Below, piece by piece: positions 7,053 to 12,314 of a stretch of DNA of 12,314 nucleotides. The first letter of the stretch is position 1; each line of letters begins with the position of its first letter. The notes under the pieces are model-generated. The model was not told the origin of the DNA. It worked only from the letters and a program-made list of their open reading frames with translations, and ran no database searches. The stretch comes from VMDJ01 sp965659945. Its GTDB lineage: Bacteria > Pseudomonadota > Gammaproteobacteria > Chromatiales > Chromatiaceae. Location: positions 1-12,314 of the forward strand of contig CBFHYJ010000048.1 of NCBI GenBank assembly GCA_965659945.1, read 5' to 3'. The position numbers were made by a program, and so were the translations under genes.

Positions 7053-7819
7053 ACGCGCGCAACCATGGAAACGAAGTTAAAACACTGGAACCAACAATCT
7101 ACCGACGTAAAGCCAACCTCCTTTAGACGCTGCGTATGGGTACTCAGCTTTTCAGGCAATAAAACATTTTCCAGAGCAGAACGTTTTTGACTCACTTCCA
7201 ACTCAGAATAACCTTGTGATCGCTTAAAGGCATGATGCATTTCAATTAAACGCTCATCTTCTTCTGGTGTTTCAGCCTGTATTTTTTCAGACAAGATCAA
7301 GATACCGCCAGGTTGTAAACCTTTCGCAATTTTCTCAAGTAGCTCCGCACGTTCCTCGCGCGGCAAAAATTGCAGTGTGAAATTAAGCACTACTAACGAC
7401 GCATTCTGGATATCGACTTCGCGAATATCACTGAGTTGAAAGTAAATGCGGCTAGCATTTAGGGATGAGTTAGCGGTGGCTTTATCCAACATCGCTTGTG
7501 AATTATCTACCGCGATGATCCGACAATCCTTATCACCCAAGCCATTGGCCATAGCATTAGCTGAAGCACCTAACGAACAACCCAAGTCGTAAAGATGCGT
7601 ATTTGGTTGAGCATGCAACTCGGTCAAGATGGCGATCATATTGATGATAGCGGCATAGCCAGGCACCGAGCGCTGGATCATATCTGGAAAGACATTCGCG
7701 ACCGAGGCATCAAAAACAAAATCACCTAGCGTGAGCTGAGGTGATTGGTAAATAGTGTCGGTTTTGCTAGATGAATCAGTCAAACTCAGACTCTTGATAA
7801 TCAAAGGTGAGCTCTTCAT
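7049..7819 (-). CDS. cmoA: Carboxy-S-adenosyl-L-methionine synthase
   Basis: Makes carboxy-SAM from SAM and prephenate, the cofactor used by CmoB encoded next to it. Conserved family blocks are present: LGDFVFDASVANVFPDMIQ, SVPGY (51-55), YDLGCSLGAS (77-86), IAVDNSQAM, VVLNFTLQFL, ILILSEKI, the HHAFKRSQGYSELE segment and WFQCFNFVSMVA near the end. The start is uncertain. ATG 7819 gives 256 residues but has no clear ribosome binding site. TTG 7783, overlapping the SET gene stop, gives 244, closer to the E. coli length of 247. The frame is also open upstream to 7867, without family similarity. All choices overlap the SET gene, implying one transcript and coupled translation. The stop overlaps the cmoB start by 4 nt. 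Confidence 0.93.
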   Translation of the reverse strand: MKSSPLIIKSLSLTDSSSKTDTIYQSPQLTLGDFVFDASVANVFPDMIQRSVPGYAAIINMIAILTELHAQPNTHLYDLGCSLGASANAMANGLGDKDCRIIAVDNSQAMLDKATANSSLNASRIYFQLSDIREVDIQNASLVVLNFTLQFLPREERAELLEKIAKGLQPGGILILSEKIQAETPEEDERLIEMHHAFKRSQGYSELEVSQKRSALENVLLPEKLSTHTQRLKEVGFTSVDCWFQCFNFVSMVARV

Positions 7820-8126
7820 CTTTTTTAATATTGCGGCGAGCGTAGAGATCAAATTCCTCGAACTCACAATTACCAGGCACTGAATGATTTAAAAAGCGCA
7901 ACAGGTTGCGGCCTGATCTACCCACTGCTGATTCTTCAGTCTCACCCTCATACACCCATAAAACATACATACCGTTACGCTTCGCCTCGGGCCCCCAGTA
8001 GGTGCCAATGTACTCACCTTTCTTAATGGCTTTTTTGGCAAACAAACCGGTGCCATGAATAGCGGACTTTTTTGAATAGACCCAATCGGTCAATTGAGAA
8101 TTTAAAACGCGGGCTAGATCATACAT
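7776..8126 (-). CDS. Small SET-domain protein-lysine methyltransferase
   Basis: A 116-residue, nearly stand-alone SET domain, predicted to methylate lysine side chains of proteins using SAM. Visible SET motifs: the HGTGLFA opening (24-30), where main-chain SAM contacts are expected; RFLNHS (77-82) with Asn86 shortly after, matching the RFxNHSC pseudoknot motif; and ELTFDY (105-110) with the catalytic tyrosine at 110. There are no pre-SET or cysteine-rich post-SET zinc modules, as in other short bacterial SET proteins. There is no signal peptide or membrane helix, so it should be cytoplasmic. The ATG at 8126 has an excellent AGGAG six bases upstream. It overlaps cmoA and is the first gene of the tRNA-modification unit; a TATACT hexamer about 30 bp upstream may be its -10. 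The substrate is unknown; ribosomal or translation proteins are a reasonable guess from context only. Confidence 0.85.
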   Translation of the reverse strand: MYDLARVLNSQLTDWVYSKKSAIHGTGLFAKKAIKKGEYIGTYWGPEAKRNGMYVLWVYEGETEESAVGRSGRNLLRFLNHSVPGNCEFEEFDLYARRNIKKDEELTFDYQESEFD

Positions 8127-8186
8127 TCAGATCTCCTAAAATCTTAGAGTGGAAGTATACGGAGAGTGAATAAGAGTTAAAGATGA

Positions 8187-8390
8187 TTAAGAGACGGAAC
8201 AAGTGCCTTTGTATACTGACATCACAGATTTCAGTTCGACTAAGACCTCTGCTCGCTGACCTTCATCAAGTCCCTCTGCTTCAGGGATTGCTTTACCTGC
8301 TTCAAGTGCTTCGATATCACTCCATACCGAGCTACAACCTTTTTGACAGACTTGCTCAATACAATGATCAACTGAATATGTTTGCGCCAT
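8187..8390 (-). CDS. Conserved small cysteine-containing protein, 67 aa
   Basis: Product starts MAQTYSVDHC and contains Cys10, Cys15, Cys19 and Cys64, giving a C-x4-C-x3-C cluster plus a C-terminal cysteine and His9. That spacing could bind a metal or form disulfides, but no function is established from sequence. The middle (DIEALEAGKAIPEAEGLDEGQRAEVLVELKSV, described in parts: an amphipathic acidic helix, a loop, a second helix) suggests a compact two-helix protein. There is no signal peptide. I have an impression of similar short proteins in Pseudomonas and relatives, but this is memory, not a search. The ribosome binding site is poor (GGTATCGGG before the ATG). It is on the same strand as the SET gene, 60 bp upstream, and divergent from the 54-aa gene. 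Confidence 0.7.
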   Translation of the reverse strand: MAQTYSVDHCIEQVCQKGCSSVWSDIEALEAGKAIPEAEGLDEGQRAEVLVELKSVMSVYKGTCSVS

Positions 8391-8515
8391 ATTCCCGATA
8401 CCTAATCGTTAACGGATTTGTGTTTAGCCAAACTTCGGCAGCTATTTATATTAGCTTACCCTAATATTCATTTAATTTCACCTCTTACATACTATCTGCA
8501 TATTGAATGTAAATA

Positions 8516-8565
8516 GTTCTTGTTTTGTTCTCTAAAATAACTATAATAGAGAACATAAAGAAAAC
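8516..8565 (+). promoter_or_regulatory. Promoter of the 54-aa gene with lexA-like GTTC/GAAC operators
   Basis: GTTC at 8516 and 8527 form GTTC-N7-GTTC, 13 of 15 bases identical to the lexA site. Downstream, GAAC (8551) N7 AAAC (8562) matches the lexA GAAC-N7-GAAC at 12 of 15 bases and lies exactly 3 bases after the -10, as it does at lexA. The -10 is a perfect TATAAT (8542-8547), with TTGTTT (8520-8525) as -35 and a 16-bp spacer. The inverted repeat GTTCTCTA/TAGAGAAC (8527-8534, 8547-8554) encloses the -10. Control by LexA is inferred from this match. Confidence 0.72.
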
Positions 8566-8583
8566 ATTGAAGAGGAGAATTCA

Positions 8584-8748
8584 ATGAATACAACAACTTA
8601 TGTAATGCGTGACCAAGTGAAAAATGTTGTCCCATTGATGATGACACTTGATCCTAAAGGCGAAAATAAGCCCAATCGCATGACTGAACTAGTCACCGTG
8701 GCCTGCTTGGCGATTGGCTACCTCACCATTATGACCCTCGTTGCCTGA
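8584..8748 (+). CDS. Small predicted membrane protein, 54 aa, probably SOS-regulated
   Basis: I do not recognise this protein. It reads MNTTTYVMRD at the start, a polar central part (LDPKGENKPNRMTE), and a hydrophobic C-terminal stretch from about residue 36 (LVTVACLAIGYLTIMTLVA) that fits one membrane helix ending at the C-terminus, as in a tail-anchored or small toxin-like membrane peptide. The ribosome binding site AGGAGA, five bases before the ATG, is near ideal, and the promoter has a perfect TATAAT box. The operator layout is that of lexA, so expression on DNA damage is expected. By analogy, small SOS membrane proteins include TisB (toxin) and cell-division inhibitors such as SidA and DidA, but there is no visible sequence similarity to any. 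Two hairpins follow the stop codon. Confidence 0.72.
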   Translation: MNTTTYVMRDQVKNVVPLMMTLDPKGENKPNRMTELVTVACLAIGYLTIMTLVA

Positions 8749-8761
8749 ACTCCCGCAAACT

Positions 8762-8779
8762 GGCCGCTGGAGAGCGGTC
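8762..8779 (+). terminator. Hairpin 1 downstream of the 54-aa gene
   Basis: GGCCGCT pairs with AGCGGTC across a GGAG tetraloop (one G-U pair), 13 bases after the stop codon. No U run follows, so alone it is a poor terminator; it may protect the 3' end of the small mRNA or act together with the next hairpin. Confidence 0.45.
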
Positions 8780-8787
8780 TTGGACGA

Positions 8788-8821
8788 AATCCAACAACGC
8801 TAACCGTGGCGTTGTTGGATT
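8788..8821 (+). terminator. Hairpin 2, perfect 13-bp stem before the channel operon
   Basis: AATCCAACAACGC pairs perfectly with GCGTTGTTGGATT around the 8-base loop TAACCGTG. The tract after it is CCCCCTTCT, so the U run is weak. It most likely ends or attenuates transcription from the SOS-type promoter before the operon at 8876. The stem is perfect, so it could also be the binding site or relic of something else. Confidence 0.6.
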
Positions 8822-8833
8822 CCCCCTTCTCGT

Positions 8834-8839
8834 TATACT
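8834..8839 (+). promoter_or_regulatory. Possible -10 box of the ExbB-like operon
   Basis: TATACT matches the -10 consensus at 5 of 6 bases and lies 36 bp before the operon start codon. The best -35, TTGTTG (8812-8817), has a 16-bp spacer but falls inside the hairpin at 8788-8821. Weak evidence overall. Confidence 0.35.
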
Positions 8840-8875
8840 CCTCAAAATAATAAAAATTCACTGAGGAGGCCGGGC

Positions 8876-9616
8876 ATGCAATCGGATGCCTTTAGTACAT
8901 TTAATCGCTGGCTGCTATTTATTGGTGTCCTTATCGCAGGACTTGCCCTAGCGCATCATTACGATCTGATACTGACACTTATCCAAAGTGATGCTAGCTA
9001 TCTCTCTGTCGCTATTCTTGCCTTTTTCTTCGCAGCAACGCTGCACGTTGGATGGCTTTCTTGGCAATTAGGTAAAGAAGTCAACAAAACCGCACAACTC
9101 ACAAAGTCTGCTCGTGAAAGTGATTCTTTGTTTGAATCAGCCAAAGGACAAGTTCATTTCGCTAACGAGCCAATAGAGTCATCTGTTGCAAAAGAACACC
9201 TCACCCTGATCGCTGAAAAAGTTATCACGAGCGGTGCTCTAACAGGTCATGAAGCTCTACTCGATCGATTAGATAACAAACTCCGTCGCGGACATGAAAC
9301 TGGCTGGTTTATCGCTGACCTTTTAGTACGCTTAGGTCTCCTTGGAACCGTGATTGGCTTCATCTTGATGCTCGGATCTTTATCCACTGTCAGCAGCATC
9401 GATCTTCAAGCACTTCAACAGTTACTGACACGCATGACAGAAGGTATGCAGATCGCACTTTACACTACGTTATCAGGCCTAACTGCCGGTATCCTGCTGA
9501 GCTTTCAGTATCAATTACTCGATCAAGGTACAAATCGCCTTCTGGCCGACATTATCGAGTTATCCGAGGTTCACGTCCTTCGTCACTTTAAAGCCTTGCG
9601 TGAGATCAATCAGTGA
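8876..9616 (+). CDS. MotA/TolQ/ExbB-family proton channel subunit
   Basis: A 246-residue inner-membrane protein with four likely helices at about residues 11-27, 42-64, 144-168 and 192-214. The long polar cytoplasmic part lies between helices 2 and 3. The family signature is clear in the last two helices: LLGTVIGFILMLGSL (155-169) and ALYTTLSGLTAGILLSF (194-210), which carry the conserved threonines lining the ion path in ExbB, TolQ and MotA. Proteins of this class form a pentamer around a dimer of a single-helix partner and convert the ion gradient into movement. The start has a strong GAGGAGG ribosome binding site. The next gene starts within its stop codon (GTGA), so the two are made together. 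It is not flagellar MotA, TolQ or ExbB by context: no flagellar, tolRAB or tonB genes are nearby. Confidence 0.88.
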   Translation: MQSDAFSTFNRWLLFIGVLIAGLALAHHYDLILTLIQSDASYLSVAILAFFFAATLHVGWLSWQLGKEVNKTAQLTKSARESDSLFESAKGQVHFANEPIESSVAKEHLTLIAEKVITSGALTGHEALLDRLDNKLRRGHETGWFIADLLVRLGLLGTVIGFILMLGSLSTVSSIDLQALQQLLTRMTEGMQIALYTTLSGLTAGILLSFQYQLLDQGTNRLLADIIELSEVHVLRHFKALREINQ

Positions 9617-10257
9617 GACGTAGTCGTTTTATCCAACGCCGCATAGGATCAGATCCGTTTGTTGATCTGCTCTTTAATGCACTATTGGGTTTTACCTTTC
9701 TGTTTTTGATTGCCCTAATGTTTATTAATCCACAGGCACGCAAGGGGCGTATTGACCTAAAAGCGGAATACATAATTTCTGTTACTTGGCCTGACCAACT
9801 CGCGGATGATATTGATCTCTGGGTTCAGGATCCTCTTGGCGAAACAGCGTCCTACTTACGCAAAGATGCCGGCTGGCTTCACCTTGATCGTGATGACCGT
9901 GGAGAGATCAATGACACTATCATCGTCGATGGTAAACAAGTGATTTATCCCATCAACCAAGAAGTGGTCACCATTCGGGGCATTATCAACGGTGAGTACA
10001 CCGTCAACCTATATTACTACACAAAAAAGTCAAAGGAGCCATTTGAGGCCCTTGTCAAAGTTGAACGTGTCAATCCAACACTACAAACGGCGTTTGTTAA
10101 AAAAGTCACCATGACCAATCAAGACCAAGAAACAACTGTCGTTCGTTTTTCTTTGGACCAACAAGGCAATCTCAGTGATGTGAACGATTTACCCGTCACA
10201 CTCACGCCTTATAACCTAGAACCTAATTACGACAACTTAGAGAACCCTTATGGATAA
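9613..10257 (+). CDS. ExbD/MotB-like partner with an unusual YfaP-like domain
   Basis: A 214-residue protein with a short basic N-terminus (RRSRFIQRR) and one membrane helix at about 16-38. The helix opens with DPFVDLL: Asp18 sits where ExbD, TolR and MotB carry the proton-binding aspartate. Instead of the ExbD/TolR fold or the OmpA-type peptidoglycan domain of MotB, the periplasmic part is beta-rich, with WPDQLADDIDLWVQDPLGE (59-77), GWLHLDRDDRGEIND (87-101) and NGEYTVNLYYY (126-136). This pattern recalls YfaP/DUF2135 domains (W..DiDLwv.dP.G; G.l..D..G.....; GeY.v..yyy), a recognition by eye. The acidic loops could bind calcium. The start is GTG (9613-9615), overlapping the upstream stop; its own stop lies inside the next gene. 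It is probably the moving or sensing partner of the upstream channel. Confidence 0.8.
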   Translation: MRRSRFIQRRIGSDPFVDLLFNALLGFTFLFLIALMFINPQARKGRIDLKAEYIISVTWPDQLADDIDLWVQDPLGETASYLRKDAGWLHLDRDDRGEINDTIIVDGKQVIYPINQEVVTIRGIINGEYTVNLYYYTKKSKEPFEALVKVERVNPTLQTAFVKKVTMTNQDQETTVVRFSLDQQGNLSDVNDLPVTLTPYNLEPNYDNLENPYG

Positions 10258-10753
10258 GCTGTGGCTGATTCTACAAATCAGTTTATATGTCATTCCTTTG
10301 ATACTGGTTGGATTGTGGCTAAGCAAAGGCAGTCTGACCCAACGCAGTAAAACCCTTATATTGATCGGCTTACCACTACTGTATGTCGCGCATTACATTT
10401 CCACAAACGCGTTAACGGGATGGCCAAGCACATCCAGCATACCGGAAGACTTCACGCTGATTAGTCATCACATTGATGAGCCTGACAAACAGAAAGGTAA
10501 CGAAGGTCGCATCTACCTTTGGGTCAATCAAGATGACAATCTTGTACCACGCAGCTTTGAGCTTGCTTACGATAAAGAACTACATCAGAAGCTTGTTGAT
10601 ACTCAATCCATTCGCACCGATGGCCAACAAGTCCAAGGCCGTCAAACTGCTACATCCAGTTCTTCATCAAATAAATCAACAGGCAACGCCACGCTATCTT
10701 TCTCAGAAAAGAAAAAGCAAGCACCACCTGCCAAAGCATCCTCTAATCGATAG
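10250..10753 (+). CDS. Two-helix membrane protein, third gene of the channel operon
   Basis: A 167-residue protein I cannot name. Two membrane helices (about 5-24 and 34-52) are followed by a soluble region. The part at 66-120 looks structured: EDFTLISHHIDEPDKQ, GRIYLWV and the PRSFELAYDKELHQKLV segment. The last 35 residues are low complexity, rich in Ser, Lys, Gln and Ala (TSSSSSNKSTG, EKKKQAPPAKA), and are likely disordered. With two helices, the N and C termini should be on the same side; the short N-terminus and the basic loop SKGSLTQRSK between the helices leave the side ambiguous. It starts 8 bases inside the upstream gene, so translation is coupled and it is likely part of the same complex. 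The weakly positioned terminator at 10763 follows. Confidence 0.78.
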   Translation: MDKLWLILQISLYVIPLILVGLWLSKGSLTQRSKTLILIGLPLLYVAHYISTNALTGWPSTSSIPEDFTLISHHIDEPDKQKGNEGRIYLWVNQDDNLVPRSFELAYDKELHQKLVDTQSIRTDGQQVQGRQTATSSSSSNKSTGNATLSFSEKKKQAPPAKASSNR

Positions 10754-10757
10754 GCAC

Positions 10758-10780
10758 AAAAAAGCCGACACACGTCGGCT
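10758..10780 (-). terminator. Rho-independent terminator after ihfB (shared with the operon end)
   Basis: AGCCGAC pairs with GTCGGCT (10763-10769, 10774-10780) around a 4-base loop. On the minus strand it ends in six U, a strong terminator for ihfB. On the plus strand the tail GATTT is weak, so it may only partly stop the convergent channel operon, which ends 9 bases earlier. Confidence 0.85.
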
Positions 10781-10808
10781 GATTTGCTGAACATCATCTT
10801 ATGAACGC

Positions 10809-11105
10809 TTAACCCTCTGGGTCATATTTTGCGTTCACTCGCTCACGAAGTTCTTTACCTGGCTTAAAGTGTGGAACGTACTTACCACTCAACGCTACAG
10901 AATCACCGGTCTTAGGGTTGCGACCCATACGCGGTGGACGGTAGTGCAAAGAGAAGCTGCCAAAACCACGAATCTCGATACGATCACCAGTAGATAAGGC
11001 ATGACTCATTTGCTCAATCATACATTTTACTGCTAGCTCGACATCGCGATAAGCCAAATGGCTTTGCTCACGAGCAATGACTTCTATCAATTCAGATTTG
11101 GTCAT
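10809..11105 (-). CDS. ihfB: Integration host factor, beta subunit
   Basis: DNA-bending nucleoid protein that pairs with IHF alpha and bends DNA sharply in recombination, replication and promoter control. It is 98 residues (E. coli 94) and begins MTKSELIE, identical to the E. coli start. The DNABII signature GFGSFSLHYRPPRMGRNP continues into KTG (residues 48-67), with the intercalating Pro64 in RNPKTG. KYVPHFKPGKELRERV near the end is typical of the beta chain. The ribosome binding site is modest (GGAA, 7 bases before the ATG). It lies 52 bp after rpsA on the same strand, the usual gammaproteobacterial order, with a stable hairpin in the gap. A short acidic tail, KYDPEG, exceeds the E. coli end. 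Confidence 0.97.
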   Translation of the reverse strand: MTKSELIEVIAREQSHLAYRDVELAVKCMIEQMSHALSTGDRIEIRGFGSFSLHYRPPRMGRNPKTGDSVALSGKYVPHFKPGKELRERVNAKYDPEG

Positions 11106-11123
11106 TTAATATTCCGTTTAAGC

Positions 11124-11149
11124 AGCCACTAAACCGAAGTTTAGTGGCT
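11124..11149 (-). terminator. UUCG-capped hairpin between rpsA and ihfB
   Basis: On the minus strand, AGCCACTAAAC pairs perfectly with GTTTAGTGGCT (11 bp) around the loop UUCG closed by C-G, the extra-stable cUUCGg tetraloop. It begins 8 bases after the rpsA stop and ends 18 bases before the ihfB ATG. The tail GCTTAAAC lacks a U run, so it is more likely a partial terminator or an mRNA 3'-end stabiliser that sets the rpsA to ihfB ratio than a full stop. Confidence 0.65.
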
Positions 11150-11157
11150 AATGAGGA

Positions 11158-12314
11158 TTACTTATCCATTTGCTCTTTCAACAGGTCTGCCATTGAGGTA
11201 GTACCTGCTGAAGCTGCATCGCTGTTGTACGCAGCGATAGCTGACTTCTCATCGTCGAAGTCTTTCGCTTTAATAGACAAACTAATGGTGCGGTTCTTAC
11301 GATCAACGCCAACAAACTTAGCTTCGATCTCATCACCCTCTTTCAACACGCTGCGTGCATCATCAACACGGTCGCGCGCTAAGTCTGAAGAACGGATGTA
11401 ACCTTCAACACCATCATCAGAAAGAGTAACAACTGCGCCTTTAGCATCAACTTCAGCTACGGTGCCTTTAACGATAGAGCCTTTCTCATTCAACGCAATG
11501 AAGTTACCAAACGGATCCGAATCCATTTGCTTCAAGCCGAGAGAGATTCGCTCGCGCTCTGGATCAACTGCCAATACAACAGTCTCAAGCTCGTCACCTT
11601 TCTTGAAGTTACGAATAGCATCGTCGCCTTCGCCTTCCCAAGTGATGTCTGACAAGTGAACCAAGCCATCAATACCACCATCAAGACCGATAAAGATACC
11701 GAAGTCAGTAATTGACTTGATAGTACCGGTGACTTGATCGCCCTTCTTGAACTTCTCACCGAAGTCTTCCCATGGATTGTTCTGACATTGCTTCATGCCG
11801 AGAGAGATACGACGACGCTCTTCGTCGATATCCAACACAACCACTTCAACTTCGTCGCCCAAGTTAACAACTTTGCTTGGGTGTACGTTCTTGTTAGTCC
11901 AATCCATTTCAGAAACGTGAACCAAACCTTCAACGCCATCTTCGATTTCAACGAAGGCGCCGTAGTCTGCGATGTTGGTAATCTTACCGAACAAGCGCTG
12001 ACCTTCTGGGTAACGACGAGTGATGTTAGCCCATGGATCTTCACCCATTTGCTTCAGACCAAGTGATACGCGGTTCTTGTCGCGATCAAACTTCAAGATC
12101 TTCACATCAACTTCATCACCAATCTCTACAACTTCAGATGGGTGCTTAACACGCTTCCAAGCCATGTCAGTGATGTGCAATAGACCATCGATACCACCGA
12201 GATCTACGAACGCACCGTAGTCAGTCAAGTTCTTAACAACGCCCTTAACTTCTTGGCCTTCAACCAAGTTCTCAAGCAACTTATCACGCTCTTCGCTGTA
12301 CTCTTGTTCAACAA
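11158..12314 (-). CDS. rpsA: 30S ribosomal protein S1, C-terminal two thirds (cut by window edge)
   Basis: Ribosomal protein S1 holds mRNA on the small subunit and helps unfold leader structures. The window holds 385 codons of a protein of about 560; the frame is open to base 12314 and reads VEQEYSEERDKLLENL at the edge, matching internal S1 sequence, so no start lies here. Four S1 (OB-fold) repeats are visible, opening with GVVKNLTDYGAFVDLGGIDG, GKITNIADYGAFVEIEDGVE, GTIKSITDFGIFIGLDGGID and the more divergent GTVAEVDAKGAVVTLSDDGV. Each repeat ends in a strand of the RxSLGLKQ type (RISLGMKQ, TISLSIKA in others). The tail (SAGTTSMADLLKEQMDK) is a short variable end. It is upstream of ihfB, as in E. 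coli. Confidence 0.98.
   Translation of the reverse strand, partial: VEQEYSEERDKLLENLVEGQEVKGVVKNLTDYGAFVDLGGIDGLLHITDMAWKRVKHPSEVVEIGDEVDVKILKFDRDKNRVSLGLKQMGEDPWANITRRYPEGQRLFGKITNIADYGAFVEIEDGVEGLVHVSEMDWTNKNVHPSKVVNLGDEVEVVVLDIDEERRRISLGMKQCQNNPWEDFGEKFKKGDQVTGTIKSITDFGIFIGLDGGIDGLVHLSDITWEGEGDDAIRNFKKGDELETVVLAVDPERERISLGLKQMDSDPFGNFIALNEKGSIVKGTVAEVDAKGAVVTLSDDGVEGYIRSSDLARDRVDDARSVLKEGDEIEAKFVGVDRKNRTISLSIKAKDFDDEKSAIAAYNSDAASAGTTSMADLLKEQMDK

Noticed and set aside
8876..10257. Flagellar motAB, tolQR or exbBD
   Set aside because: No flagellar, tolAB or tonB neighbours, and the partner's soluble domain fits none of them.
8876..10753. Zorya-type phage defence (ZorA/ZorB)
   Set aside because: The channel subunit is of the right superfamily, but it lacks the long ZorA tail, the partner has no OmpA-type domain, and no ZorC, ZorD or ZorE-like gene follows.
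11734..12066. Plus-strand open frame of 110 codons opposite rpsA
   Set aside because: Shadow of the strongly biased rpsA codons; no independent support.
1..12314. CRISPR array, tRNA, rRNA, insertion sequence or prophage genes
   Set aside because: No regularly spaced repeats, no tRNA-like folds, no transposase or integrase similarity was seen on reading both strands.

Overview
The window is a stretch of ordinary-density bacterial chromosome (moderate GC by eye, roughly 45-50%). It carries a clearly gammaproteobacterial housekeeping set: prpE, ppsA, sthA, lexA, cmoA/cmoB, ihfB and rpsA. The protein relatedness and the mix of genes suggest a marine member of the Oceanospirillales or a nearby group. 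That placement is inference from recognised families; no rRNA is present to settle it.

Left part (1-4971, all on the minus strand): the N-terminal half of propionyl-CoA synthetase (prpE, cut by the window edge), then PEP synthase (ppsA) and soluble transhydrogenase (sthA). A rho-independent terminator separates ppsA from prpE. The same 12-bp palindrome, ATTGTCGACAAT, lies 37-39 bp upstream of both the ppsA and prpE start codons. A one-mismatch copy lies further upstream of prpE. This suggests one repressor links propionate activation to gluconeogenic PEP formation.

Middle (5042-8390): an unrecognised 103-aa gene and lexA on the plus strand, then three coupled minus-strand genes (a small SET-domain methyltransferase, cmoA, cmoB) that meet lexA tail to tail with overlapping stop codons. 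A 67-aa cysteine-containing protein lies upstream of the SET gene. The lexA promoter carries GTTC-N7-GTTC and its mirror GAAC-N7-GAAC around a TATAAT box. GTTC-N7-GTTC is the LexA-box form known from Alphaproteobacteria.

Right part (8584-10753, plus strand): a 54-aa gene with an excellent ribosome binding site and one predicted membrane helix, whose promoter repeats the lexA operator architecture. It is the best candidate here for an undescribed SOS-controlled small membrane protein. It is followed by two hairpins and a tightly overlapped three-gene operon: a MotA/TolQ/ExbB-type channel subunit, an ExbD/MotB-like single-helix partner with an unusual beta-rich domain resembling YfaP/DUF2135, and a two-helix membrane protein. 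This looks like an uncharacterised proton-driven membrane machine.

The window ends (minus strand) with ihfB and the C-terminal two thirds of rpsA, separated by a very stable UUCG-capped hairpin. No tRNA, rRNA, insertion sequence, prophage or CRISPR array was seen, and no stretch over 300 bp lacks a gene.
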